Part shown: positions 17,455-25,300 of the stretch, piece after piece | Layout of the letters: the number at the start of each line of letters is the position of its first letter | How positions within the stretch are numbered: the stretch's first letter is position 1 | Source: JAOTZA01 sp965224065 | Lineage (GTDB): Bacteria; Acidobacteriota; Thermoanaerobaculia; Multivoradales; JAHEKO01 | Reading direction: 5' to 3' | NCBI GenBank assembly: GCA_965224065.1 | Contig: CBDCYF010000005.1 | Location: 2,356,001-2,420,000, forward strand | Length of the DNA stretch: 64,000 nucleotides | Position numbers and translations under genes: made by a program | The notes under the pieces: generated by a model | Told to the model about the DNA's origin: nothing | The model's input: the letters and a program-made list of their open reading frames with translations, nothing else | The model's database searches: none

Positions 17455-18792
17455 ATGACGGAGGCCTCCAAACGACGTCGTTCCGGGCCCCGAAGACCGC
17501 TGGGCGCGTGCCTCGTCTTGGCGTGCGCCTTGTGGGTCGCCCACCCGGCGACGGCCGAGACGCAACCGGTCCCGGTGATCGTCGTCCCGGGGATCTCCGG
17601 GACACAGCTCGAGGACCCGGCGACCGGCAGGCTCATCTGGGGACGGACCCGGCAGCTTCTCAAGCCCCGCGATCGCGGCTACGCGGTCGCCCTGCCGCTC
17701 GAGCTCGACCGGGGCACGCCGCACCCCCAAGAAAGCTACCGACCGCTCGGCCCGGTCTGGCGGATGAACCTGGGGCTGTGGAAAAAACAGATCTACGGCC
17801 CGCTGGCCGCGCACCTGGAACGGGCCGGCTACCGGCTCGGCCGGCTGGACAATCCGGCACGCGAGGACAGTCTCTTTTTTTTCGACTACGACTGGCGCCG
17901 GAGCACCGCATCGAGCGCCCGGCTCCTCGGCGAGACCATCGCCAAGCTCGACCGGGCGCGGGGAGGCGGTCTCCAAGTCGACCTCGTCTGCCAGAGCAAC
18001 GCGTCGAAGATCTGCCGGTATCTCGTCAAGTACGGCGTCGCGCCGCTCGACCAAGCAGATGCAGATCGTGAATCGAGTCCCGGCCGGCACGTGCGCAAGG
18101 TCATTCTGGTGGGCGCCTCCAACGACGGCGCGCTGCGCGTTCTGGCGTTCCTGAATCGCGGCCGCCGCTACATTCCGCTCATCGGCCGAAAGGTGTCGCA
18201 GGAGACCTTTTTCACCCTGCGCTCGCTCTTCGACGACCTGCCGGCTCGGAGCGACGATCTGTTCTTCGACGACGAGGGCAGGCGGCTCGCTATCGATCTC
18301 TTCGACGCCGAGACCTGGGTGAAGCACGGCTGGTCGGTGTTCGACCCCAAGGTCCGCCGGCGGCTCGCCAGACGGGAACGGGCGGACCTTTTTGGTACGG
18401 AAGACGACCGCCTTCGCCACTTGAGACGCCAGCTCGAGCGGGCCCAGCGGTTTCAAAAGCTGCTGGTGCGGGATTCCCCAGACTTTCCACCCGTTCGCTA
18501 CTACCGGCTCGAAAACCAATCCAAGCCGACGATGGTGCGCGCGCTGCTCCGCCGCGGCAAGAAAGGCTGGAAGACGCACTTCTTCGGCGACCGTGCAGTC
18601 GGACGCAATCGATCGCTCCGGGCACTGGCGGCGACGCCCGGCGACGGTCATGCCAGCCTCGAAAGCCAGCGCGCACTGTCGCCTCAGGAAGAGGCGGCGT
18701 TAGTCGACGCGGCGATGATCCGCGGCGGCCACTTCGAGATGATCCTCGAGCCCGAGGGGCTCGACGCGATCGTCTCGTTCCTCCGCGACTAG
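17455..18792 (+). CDS. LCAT/PGAP1-like secreted lipase-fold protein
   Basis: A 445-residue protein with a signal peptide (GACLVLACALWVAHPATA). VPVIVVPGISGTQLED is the typical opening of lecithin:cholesterol acyltransferase-like enzymes, followed by FFFDYDWRRSTASSARLL. Where the family normally has H-S-M-G-G, this protein reads VCQSNASKICRYLVKYG (about residue 178). The serine is in place, but the residues before and after it differ, which may affect the nucleophile elbow. The late region has DNDGAL-like substrates absent but PGDGHASLESQRAL and IRGGHFEM supply possible acid and histidine. Its last 93 bp overlap the convergent lipoprotein hydrolase gene. Confidence 0.78.
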   Translation: MTEASKRRRSGPRRPLGACLVLACALWVAHPATAETQPVPVIVVPGISGTQLEDPATGRLIWGRTRQLLKPRDRGYAVALPLELDRGTPHPQESYRPLGPVWRMNLGLWKKQIYGPLAAHLERAGYRLGRLDNPAREDSLFFFDYDWRRSTASSARLLGETIAKLDRARGGGLQVDLVCQSNASKICRYLVKYGVAPLDQADADRESSPGRHVRKVILVGASNDGALRVLAFLNRGRRYIPLIGRKVSQETFFTLRSLFDDLPARSDDLFFDDEGRRLAIDLFDAETWVKHGWSVFDPKVRRRLARRERADLFGTEDDRLRHLRRQLERAQRFQKLLVRDSPDFPPVRYYRLENQSKPTMVRALLRRGKKGWKTHFFGDRAVGRNRSLRALAATPGDGHASLESQRALSPQEEAALVDAAMIRGGHFEMILEPEGLDAIVSFLRD

Positions 18793-19698
18793 CGCCAGAA
18801 AGCGCTCCACCTCGGCGGCAAGCGCCTCGGGCTGCTCCTCCATCGGAATGTGTCCGCAGTCCTCGAGCACGATGAAGTCGCGGTAGGGCAGCTCGGCGGA
18901 GACCCGGCGGGCCGTGTCGACGGTGATCAGAGTGTCGTCTCGGCCCCACACAAGAAGAGTCGGTTGCCGGATCTCTTCGAACGGCACGTCCGCGAGATCC
19001 TCGGGAGCTCCGCGCGGCCGCCCCAGATTGCGAAACGCGCGAATGGCCCCCTCGACTCGAAGTCTCTCGCGGTAGGACTCCACGAGATCGGGAGTCACCA
19101 GGTCGTCGTCAAAGAAGGAGCGCCGCAGCGCCTGTTCGATGTGGCGCGGCCGCAGCGCCCAACCGCGAATAAAAAGCGGCGCCACGGGCGACACCACCCG
19201 GTGCAAACGCCGGCCTCTCGCCGACCACTCGGGCGCCACGCTGTCGACCCCCACCACCGACAGGACCCGCTCGGGACGCTGGTGCGCCAGGGTCAAGACC
19301 AAACCGCCGCCATAAGAGTGCCCGACAAAGTGCGCTCGCTCGATCCCGAGCGCGTCCATCGCGCCGGTCAGAAGATCCAACTGACCGGTGCGCGAATACG
19401 CCTCTTTTCTCTTGGGCCGCTCGGTGAAGCCAAACCCGTTGAGGTCGACCGCCACCGTCCGGAAGTTCCGCGCCAGCTTGGGCACCACATGGCGCCAGCT
19501 ATAGGTCGAGCCGCCAAAACCGTGAACCAGCACGACCGGCTCGCCTTCGCCGCGAACCTCGACGTGGACCCTCTGGCCGTCGACCTCGACAAAGCGGGCC
19601 GCTTCGGGGTCGAGTCGGACCTCGTCGAAAGGCCGCAGCGACACGCAGCTCGAGACAACCGTGGTCAGAGCCAGAATCGGCAGAACACCCACCCGCAT
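18700..19698 (-). CDS. Lipoprotein alpha/beta hydrolase
   Basis: A 332-residue hydrolase. From ATG 19698 it has a lipoprotein signal ending TTVVSSC, so the mature protein is predicted to be membrane-anchored. Catalytic features are PVVLVHGFGGSTYSW (oxyanion), VGHSYGGGLVL (nucleophile, about residue 124), LLVWGRDDTL (acid) and LEDCGHIPMEEQPE (histidine), a canonical alpha/beta hydrolase fold such as epoxide or haloalkane hydrolases and meta-cleavage product hydrolases. An in-frame upstream ATG at 19779 was not used because it would place 27 non-signal residues before the lipobox. The 3' overlap with the LCAT-like gene is 93 bp. Confidence 0.88.
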   Translation of the reverse strand: MRVGVLPILALTTVVSSCVSLRPFDEVRLDPEAARFVEVDGQRVHVEVRGEGEPVVLVHGFGGSTYSWRHVVPKLARNFRTVAVDLNGFGFTERPKRKEAYSRTGQLDLLTGAMDALGIERAHFVGHSYGGGLVLTLAHQRPERVLSVVGVDSVAPEWSARGRRLHRVVSPVAPLFIRGWALRPRHIEQALRRSFFDDDLVTPDLVESYRERLRVEGAIRAFRNLGRPRGAPEDLADVPFEEIRQPTLLVWGRDDTLITVDTARRVSAELPYRDFIVLEDCGHIPMEEQPEALAAEVERFLALVAEERDDRVEPLGLEDHLEVAAADHRRVD

Positions 19699-19953
19699 GG
19701 GGCGGGATTTTCTATCAAGAGCGGCGGGCGCGTCTATTACGTTCTCAGCGGGGGGTTGGTGAGCCACCAACGACTCCACGACTCAGAAGTTAGCCGCCTG
19801 GCGGCGTTCGACTGTGAGAACTCGAAGTTCAACCAGTTGTGCCGGGCTCGATCGGTGTAGAATCGCGCTTAAGACACCTGGTTAGCTAGTCAGTCGCGAC
19901 CAAGGCTTCGGCTCTGCGGGTCATGTAGGCCTCGGAGTTAGTTTCGATGGAGG
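19699..19953. other. Intergenic region at edge of accessory segment
   Basis: 255 bp between the lipoprotein hydrolase and the first unknown gene of the accessory region. TTGTGC at 19837-19842 and TAGAAT at 19858-19863, separated by 15 bp, could form a promoter for the genes at 19954-20688. Base composition drops from here compared with the left flank. No coding sequence is seen. Confidence 0.4.
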
Positions 19954-20424
19954 ATGTCCATGGTGAAATCGCAGAAGAACTCGCGTAGACGGAAGCCGTT
20001 GCAACCAAAAGGGAGACAGCCGCCAAAGTTGCCGGACGAGGTCTTCAAATTTGAGGAGTGCGATGTCAGCGCTCTCGTCGCCGCGCTTGGCGTCGTGCCT
20101 GAACTCCTGGTCAGTGCGGCCGCTGTCAAGGAGCTGCGCAAGCGGAGGGTCCGCTTCCCGATCAAGACGTTCCGGCCGATCGCTCGAATTCTACCGGAGA
20201 AGGTCTGTCAAGCCCACGGGCACACCTTTTCCGCTGCGCATGTAAAGCACTATATGACCAAGGAGTTGTTTCCGATTCAGGACGAGTTGGGGTTGGCGCG
20301 GGCTATCTATCTGGCGCTTCTAAGGTGCAACGCAGCATTCGCTTGGGCGCAACAAGCTCCGCAAAACGCAGAGGCCGTCCTTTGCGAGTACAAACAATTC
20401 GCGGCTGAAATGAGGAAGTGCTAA
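19954..20424 (+). CDS. Hypothetical protein (accessory region)
   Basis: A 156-residue protein that I do not recognise. The N-terminus is very basic (SQKNSRRRKPLQPKGRQ), followed by a helical, leucine- and alanine-rich region (VSALVAALGVVPELLVSAAAVKELRKR) and a C-terminal part with cysteines (KVCQAHGHTF, LLRCNAAFAW, EAVLCEYKQ). GGAGG at 19949-19953 fits an ATG at 19960 better than the one at 19954. Codon use is less GC-biased than in flanking genes. It abuts the next gene without spacing, so they form one unit. Confidence 0.55.
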   Translation: MSMVKSQKNSRRRKPLQPKGRQPPKLPDEVFKFEECDVSALVAALGVVPELLVSAAAVKELRKRRVRFPIKTFRPIARILPEKVCQAHGHTFSAAHVKHYMTKELFPIQDELGLARAIYLALLRCNAAFAWAQQAPQNAEAVLCEYKQFAAEMRKC

Positions 20425-20688
20425 ATGGCGAGATCTGGCAACTGGATCACATGTACAGCAGGCGCCTGGACGACGGTGTGGGACGCTCCGACCCTTGGGT
20501 TTACGTATCTTTGGACAATCGAGAACGTAACCATTCAGTGGAAACGCTACAGTGATGGCTTGCCGTGCTACATAGAGGGTTCTGCTTCCCTCCAGGCGGG
20601 TCAAAATACCGTAGGGCACGGAGGCCCGGGCGCGTATCTCCAGCTGGAGGTCAACCCCGCTCGTACAACGCTTATCCGAGCGACGTAA
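20425..20688 (+). CDS. Hypothetical small protein (accessory region)
   Basis: An 87-residue protein whose ATG directly follows the TAA of the upstream gene (translational coupling). It is rich in tryptophan, threonine and glycine and looks like a small all-beta domain (WITCTAGAWTTVWDAPTL, FTYLWTIENVTIQWKRY, AYLQLEVNP). There is no signal peptide and no family that I recognise. The tight coupling supports it as a real gene. Confidence 0.5.
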   Translation: MARSGNWITCTAGAWTTVWDAPTLGFTYLWTIENVTIQWKRYSDGLPCYIEGSASLQAGQNTVGHGGPGAYLQLEVNPARTTLIRAT

Positions 20689-20689
20689 G

Positions 20690-20908
20690 CGAGGTTTAAC
20701 GAGGGCTCTCGACCCCTTGTTCGAGCTGCCCTCATTCCGAGCATCGCTCGCCTTTGTTCAATTCGTTGGCGAGCTAGCAGAGGCCGCCGATCACCACCCC
20801 GAGAGAGAGATCCGGTACACAAAGGTCAAAATCCGACTCACGACCCACGTAGTGGGTGGGCTCACGGACCGTGACTTTGACCTCGCCGAGCTTATCGACG
20901 GGGGCTGA
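20690..20908 (+). pseudogene. Truncated pterin-4a-carbinolamine dehydratase (PCD/DCoH) remnant
   Basis: The frame ending at 20908 contains a nearly complete PCD core: FRASLAFVQFVGELAEAADHHPE, then RYTKVKIRLTTHVVGGLTD and FDLAELIDG. The paired histidines in HHP, the TH of the later strand and the G-L-T-x-x-D motif are all family hallmarks. Only about 73 codons are available. The first homologous residues (GLTRAL) lie in the gap just after the previous gene, with no ATG or GTG there; TTG 20717 would delete part of the first strand. PCD proteins are usually 90-110 residues, so this is most likely an N-terminally truncated gene brought in or broken by rearrangement. Confidence 0.65.
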
Positions 20909-21022
20909 CCAACGGACCTTTAAGACGCGCGTTTGCCTAGTTCGGTAAGCGGAAGCTCTTACTCGCCTATCGACTCATCACCAAAGGCTGCAACCCTGGC
21001 AGCTCGTCAACTGGAGAGAACT

Positions 21023-21418
21023 CTAGTCCGAGGAAAACGGAAACGACTGGCTCGTTCCCCAGTATTTAGAGACCTCGCGTGCAAAACGGCGTGTGGTCTG
21101 CCCCATAAAAGGCCAGACTTCTGTTAGAAGATTTACATCGTCGACGAGGGGCTCGACAATTGAGAAGGCAACAACTTCTTGAATACGCTTGTCGTCCTCG
21201 TTCGCCAAGTCCTCTAGAAAATCAAAAACTCTCCGGAGTGCGCCTGCGTCCTCTGCCGATTCCAGCAGCACTTCTATGTGCGGAAGAAGAAGGTCACCAA
21301 ACACCACATGCTGACCTGGGCGTTGATTGCCCCACTCAACGAGCAATTCCTCGTAAGCCGGTCGAAGTTTTGGTACGACTTCAACCAACTTGTCTCCAAG
21401 CTTCAGATATTGAAGCAT
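21023..21418 (-). CDS. Possible immunity protein (DUF7674-like)
   Basis: A 131-residue soluble, acidic, mostly helical protein: LVEVVPKLRPAYEELLVEW, then FGDLLLPHIEVLL, RRVFDFLEDLANEDDKRIQE and FSIVEPLVDD, MGQTTRRFARE. This order of helices resembles a family of small proteins (DUF7674-type) seen beside polymorphic toxins; that match is from memory and not certain. It is the last gene of the minus-strand Rhs cassette, three bases after the 54-codon frame, with no clear ribosome binding site, so it is probably translated by coupling. An immunity role is inferred only from position. Confidence 0.55.
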   Translation of the reverse strand: MLQYLKLGDKLVEVVPKLRPAYEELLVEWGNQRPGQHVVFGDLLLPHIEVLLESAEDAGALRRVFDFLEDLANEDDKRIQEVVAFSIVEPLVDDVNLLTEVWPFMGQTTRRFAREVSKYWGTSQSFPFSSD

Positions 21419-21421
21419 GGC

Positions 21422-21586
21422 CTACTGCGGTGCTTGAATTTGGTGACCTTTTTCAACAATCTCCAACAGCTCATCTTCGTTTACACCAAGGTTCTTCAGA
21501 AGTGGATCGAGCGCATCCTGGAGGTCTGCTCTGAGAGCTTGGGCCACCGCCTGATCGGTTTCGCTTAGGGCCCCGCTCGCGATCAT
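21422..21586 (-). CDS. Small protein between Rhs fragment and possible immunity gene
   Basis: A 54-codon frame from ATG 21586. The product is acidic and helical (SETDQAVAQALRADLQDAL, NEDELLEIVEKGHQ). It directly follows the orphan Rhs core fragment but is in a different reading frame from it, and is separated by one codon from the 131-residue gene. It may be an independent small gene, an accessory to the immunity gene, or the remains of a toxin C-terminus after a frameshift. Nothing decisive is visible. Confidence 0.4.
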   Translation of the reverse strand: MIASGALSETDQAVAQALRADLQDALDPLLKNLGVNEDELLEIVEKGHQIQAPQ

Positions 21587-21600
21587 CTTCCCTAGCTGCC

Positions 21601-21706
21601 GCCACCCGGTTGCCAAACGGGTCGTACTGGTTCTCCTGCAGGTAGGCCCCCTCCCCGGTGGTTCCCGAGAGGAGCCGGCTGGCCCCGTCGTAGGTGAAGC
21701 TGTCCT
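21601..21706 (-). pseudogene. Orphan fragment of Rhs core sequence
   Basis: Bases 21601-21670 are identical to 23737-23806 inside the large Rhs gene, and similarity continues at a lower level to about 21706. Translated, it gives the Rhs core repeat with TTGEGAYLQENQYDPFGNRV. The fragment lies outside any Rhs gene, after the stop of the zincin-motif gene, and is bounded by stops and a frame change, so it is not expressed as Rhs. This is the footprint expected of an orphan Rhs cassette or a recombination event. Confidence 0.85.
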
Positions 21707-21740
21707 GGCCTCGTCTCCTGCCAGTACCGCCCGACGCCGA

Positions 21741-22298
21741 TCAAACGACTCGAAACAGACTCTTGAGCTTACCGAAAGCAAGAACTAGCCGAAGCTGCGC
21801 AGGGTAGTGTTCCTGCAGGTAAGCACGCACCAGCTTGTTGCGCCAAGAGTCCGCGATTCGATCCACATCGCCGCGTTCCGGTCTAACGGACGAGTGGATA
21901 TGGTGTCCGATTTCGTGGAAAAGAACGCGACCTACAAGAAAATCATGAAAGAGCCTGAAGCGCACTATCCATTGTGGCCATTCCATCAAAATATTATCAA
22001 CCAGGAGTTCAATGCGTGCTTTTTCGATACCCTGCTGCCTGTAGTAAAGCCCCGCAGTTTCTCGTAGCGAGCGTCTCTTTCCACGGGTTATCGCCCTCAC
22101 CTTCGTCTCTTGACGAGACAGACTGTCGTTATCTCTAAGTAGCACAGTCTCAAGACCCGCCACGTATCGACGTGGCACCTGCAAGAGCAGTCTTCCCACC
22201 GACGCTTTCACGTCTACTTTTGGGCTATACGAAGCGTAGGCCTCCTTGATTTCCGGCAGCCCATGCCCCCGTGACCTGACTGGGGCTGCTTCCTTCAC
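21741..22298 (-). CDS. Zincin-motif protein coupled to the Rhs gene
   Basis: A 185-residue protein beginning at GTG 22298, nine bases after the Rhs stop. The N-terminal half is basic (ETKVRAITRGKRRSLRET) and the C-terminal half contains GRVLFHEIGHHIHSSV, a zinc-metallopeptidase HExxH motif with a following His and a downstream acidic stretch (ERGDVDRIAD) that could give a third ligand. No signal peptide is seen. In polymorphic toxin loci such metallopeptidases occur as toxin domains or as processing factors. Which applies here is unknown. Codon use is less GC-rich than in Rhs itself. Confidence 0.6.
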   Translation of the reverse strand: MKEAAPVRSRGHGLPEIKEAYASYSPKVDVKASVGRLLLQVPRRYVAGLETVLLRDNDSLSRQETKVRAITRGKRRSLRETAGLYYRQQGIEKARIELLVDNILMEWPQWIVRFRLFHDFLVGRVLFHEIGHHIHSSVRPERGDVDRIADSWRNKLVRAYLQEHYPAQLRLVLAFGKLKSLFRVV

Positions 22299-22307
22299 CA
22301 GTTGTTT

Positions 22308-25300
22308 CTACTTCTCAGACGGATCATGGCCAAAGAAGCTCAGGATGGCGTCCATAATCTGAACGATCTTGCTTTTCTTGCTGGTCTTGTCTGGTTGGAA
22401 TATCTCCTCGCCGAGTGGAGGTTGGCCCTTTGCGTCATCAGCAGCAGGTTGCAATGTCGGTAGAGAGTCCTTGCTCCCCGGAGACCCAGAGGCATCGGGT
22501 CGATCCTGACCGGGTGCCACCGCGCGCCGACGCTTAGGATCATCGCACGGCCCAGCGCATACGGGTTGCTCCGCTAATTCTCCTACACCCGCGGCCGTTG
22601 TAAGAATTGTACGCCCCACTCCTGCTGTCGCAACGCCTATGCCTGAGCCCAGGATCATCCCACCTGGCCCCTTTGGCTCAACCAACGGAGTGTCGACAGA
22701 CTCCGGCGCGTTGGCTGCGTCGGCTGCCAACAAGCCGCCTATGATGCCCGCGCCGACTAGAACGGCGAAAGTCACTGCGAACTCCCCGTCCGGATCCACA
22801 TACTTCATGGGGTTGTTCAACCCGTAGGTGTACTTGTTCCAGCTCTGGGGAGCCCCCGGCTTCCCTGAGTTGATCGGATCCGTGCTCAAGAACCTCCCCA
22901 TCCAGGGCGAGTAGTACCTGGCATGCATGTAATCGAGATCGGTCAGGACCCCGGTCTGGAGCTCGCTGTCGAGTGAGGCGGTAAAGACCGCACCCGCGGC
23001 CACCGAGAAGTCCTCGAGCACGATCGACTCCCCGGCCCGGAAGGTGACGTCGGCCCCGGCCAGAACGTCCACGTCGGTCGCCGAGAGCTCGACACACGCG
23101 GTTTCGGTCTCGGTGCCCGTGTAGGTCTTGGTCACGATCGGGTCGCTCACGGCGCAGGTGTCGACGTCGAACCCGTACTCGTCGCGCTCGTGACTCGTAA
23201 AGCGCAACCGCTCGGAGTCGTAGTCCGGGAAAGGCGCCTCCTCCCCAAAGCCAAAGTAGTCGTGGTGACGGAAGACGGTCCGGTCCGGTATCCGGGTGAT
23301 CATCCGCACCGTGCCCAAATGATCCAGGTGGTAGCGCAGCTCCCCCTGGGCGGCGCTGGTCGAGGCGAAAAGCTTCCCGTCCCGGTAGATGTAGTCCTTC
23401 TCCCAGCTCCAGCCCGAGGTCGGGTGCTCGTTGAACGTCCGCACCACCCGGTTGCCGTGGTCTCGCACCGTCCAGCGGGCCGCCCCGGTGGCGGTGTCTA
23501 CCGTCGAGATCCGCTCATCCCCCGGTCCGTAGAGGAAGGCCTTGTCCACCGCCGTGCCGGTGGCCGAACCGGTCTGATGGACAAGCTGGTGGAAGGGGTC
23601 GTAGGCGTAGGAGAAGACTCCCCAGCTCGTCAGGTTCCCGGCCGCGTCGTAGCTCGTCGGCCGCTCGGGGGAGCCTGCGAGACGGTTGGTGGCCGGGTCG
23701 GTGGGGATGGGTCTCATCAGGCCGTCGGTCGCCACCGCCACCCGGTTGCCAAACGGGTCGTACTGGTTCTCCTGCAGGTAGGCCCCCTCCCCGGTGGTTC
23801 CCGAGACCAGTCGGCTGGTGCCGTCGTAAGTGAAGCTGTCCGGACCCATGGCGGAGACGTTGCCCGCTCCATCGTACTGGATCGTGTCGGTGTCGAAGGG
23901 CGTGCCCACAACCCCCGTGGTGTGGATCCTCACCGGCCGGGCCATTAAGTCGGCGCCGCGATCCCAGTGGTCCTCGAGCGAGCCGTAGTGTTCGAGCAGC
24001 TCGAGCATCCCGCTCGGCCAGTAGTGGATGCCGCCCGTCCAGGAATAGGTGCACGGCACCGGCGCGGTTGCGTCGTAGTCGCAGACGTTGTTGAGCAGGT
24101 TGGCCGGGAAGTAGCTGTGCTGGAGGTCGCGCTCGGGCTCCGCCGCCAGGGAGCAATCCGTGTGGACGCACTCGGGGTAACCCAGGATCTCGAGGTCCCC
24201 GAGCTGGTTCCAGGAAAACGTCTGCTCGAACCACGCCACCCCGTCTCGCTCGGTCACCTTGCGCGAGAGTCGGCCCCCGACGCCCTCGTACTCGTAAGTC
24301 TCGGCGATCTCAGTGTCGGGTAGAGACAGCGGCGGGTCGTTGAGGGCCTGTGGCAGGTCGTTGAACCGGGTGGCGCGGACGAGCTTGCCGAGCCGGTGGT
24401 CCACGCCGGCCGGATCGGCGGTGCCGTAGGTAAAGCCCTTCAAGAGCTGCCCGGAATCGGTGTCGCGGATCTCGGTCAGCCGTTCGGCCAAATCGTAGGT
24501 ATAGGAAAGCCGGCTGGGGCCGTCCTCGGTGCGGCCGGCGTGGCCCCGGGAGTCGTAGTCGAGGTATTGGACGAGGCCGTTGCCCGAGGCGCCCTTCTCC
24601 GGGTGCTGCTCGGAGACCAGGAGCCCCCGGCGGTCGTAAGTGAAGAAGCGCTCCTGGACCGAGGAGTCGACCGGGGAGGTCGTGCGCACCAAGGCCAGCC
24701 GCCCTCCGACGTCGTAGCCGTACTCGGTGGTCGTGCCGCCCGAGCCATGGATCGGCTCGGTGACCCGGACGAGCCGGCCCTGCCGGTCGTACTCTTCCTC
24801 GACCGTCATGGGGAGCTCGCCTCCGGGCTGGGCGATCGAGGCGGTTCTGCGGACTCGGGAGACCCCGTCGTAGTCGAAGGTCACGGCGTGGGCGGCGCCG
24901 TCGGGTGGCTGGATCCGGGTCGGGCGGCCGAAGAAATCGTACTCGAAGTCGGTCCAGGTGGGGGTCTCGATGGAGTTCACCCACTCGCTCCTCCGGGCCG
25001 GCCGGCCTTCGCCGTCGTATTCGTGGTCCCGGAAGCCGCCGATGCCGTTGGTCTCCTCGACGGGGCGTCCGAAGCCGTCGTACTCGATCTGGATCGCATG
25101 GAGGATGGTTCCCGAGGAGGGGGAACCGTCCCAGGCCTCGACCCGGGCGTAGGCACCGAACTCGCAACATTGGCCCTTGGCGAAGTACAGACGCTGGATC
25201 CAGGCTCCGTCTCCCGGGTCGCGCTCTTCGAGGGTGAGCCGGCCGATCTCGTCGTATTCAAGGTGGGTCGGCATTTCGGCAATGTCGCGGCGAGTCTTTG

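Noticed and set aside
21587..21781. Upstream part of the 119-codon frame ending at 21422
   Set aside because: This part is an out-of-frame reading of the duplicated Rhs core. Only the portion after ATG 21586 is plausible protein.
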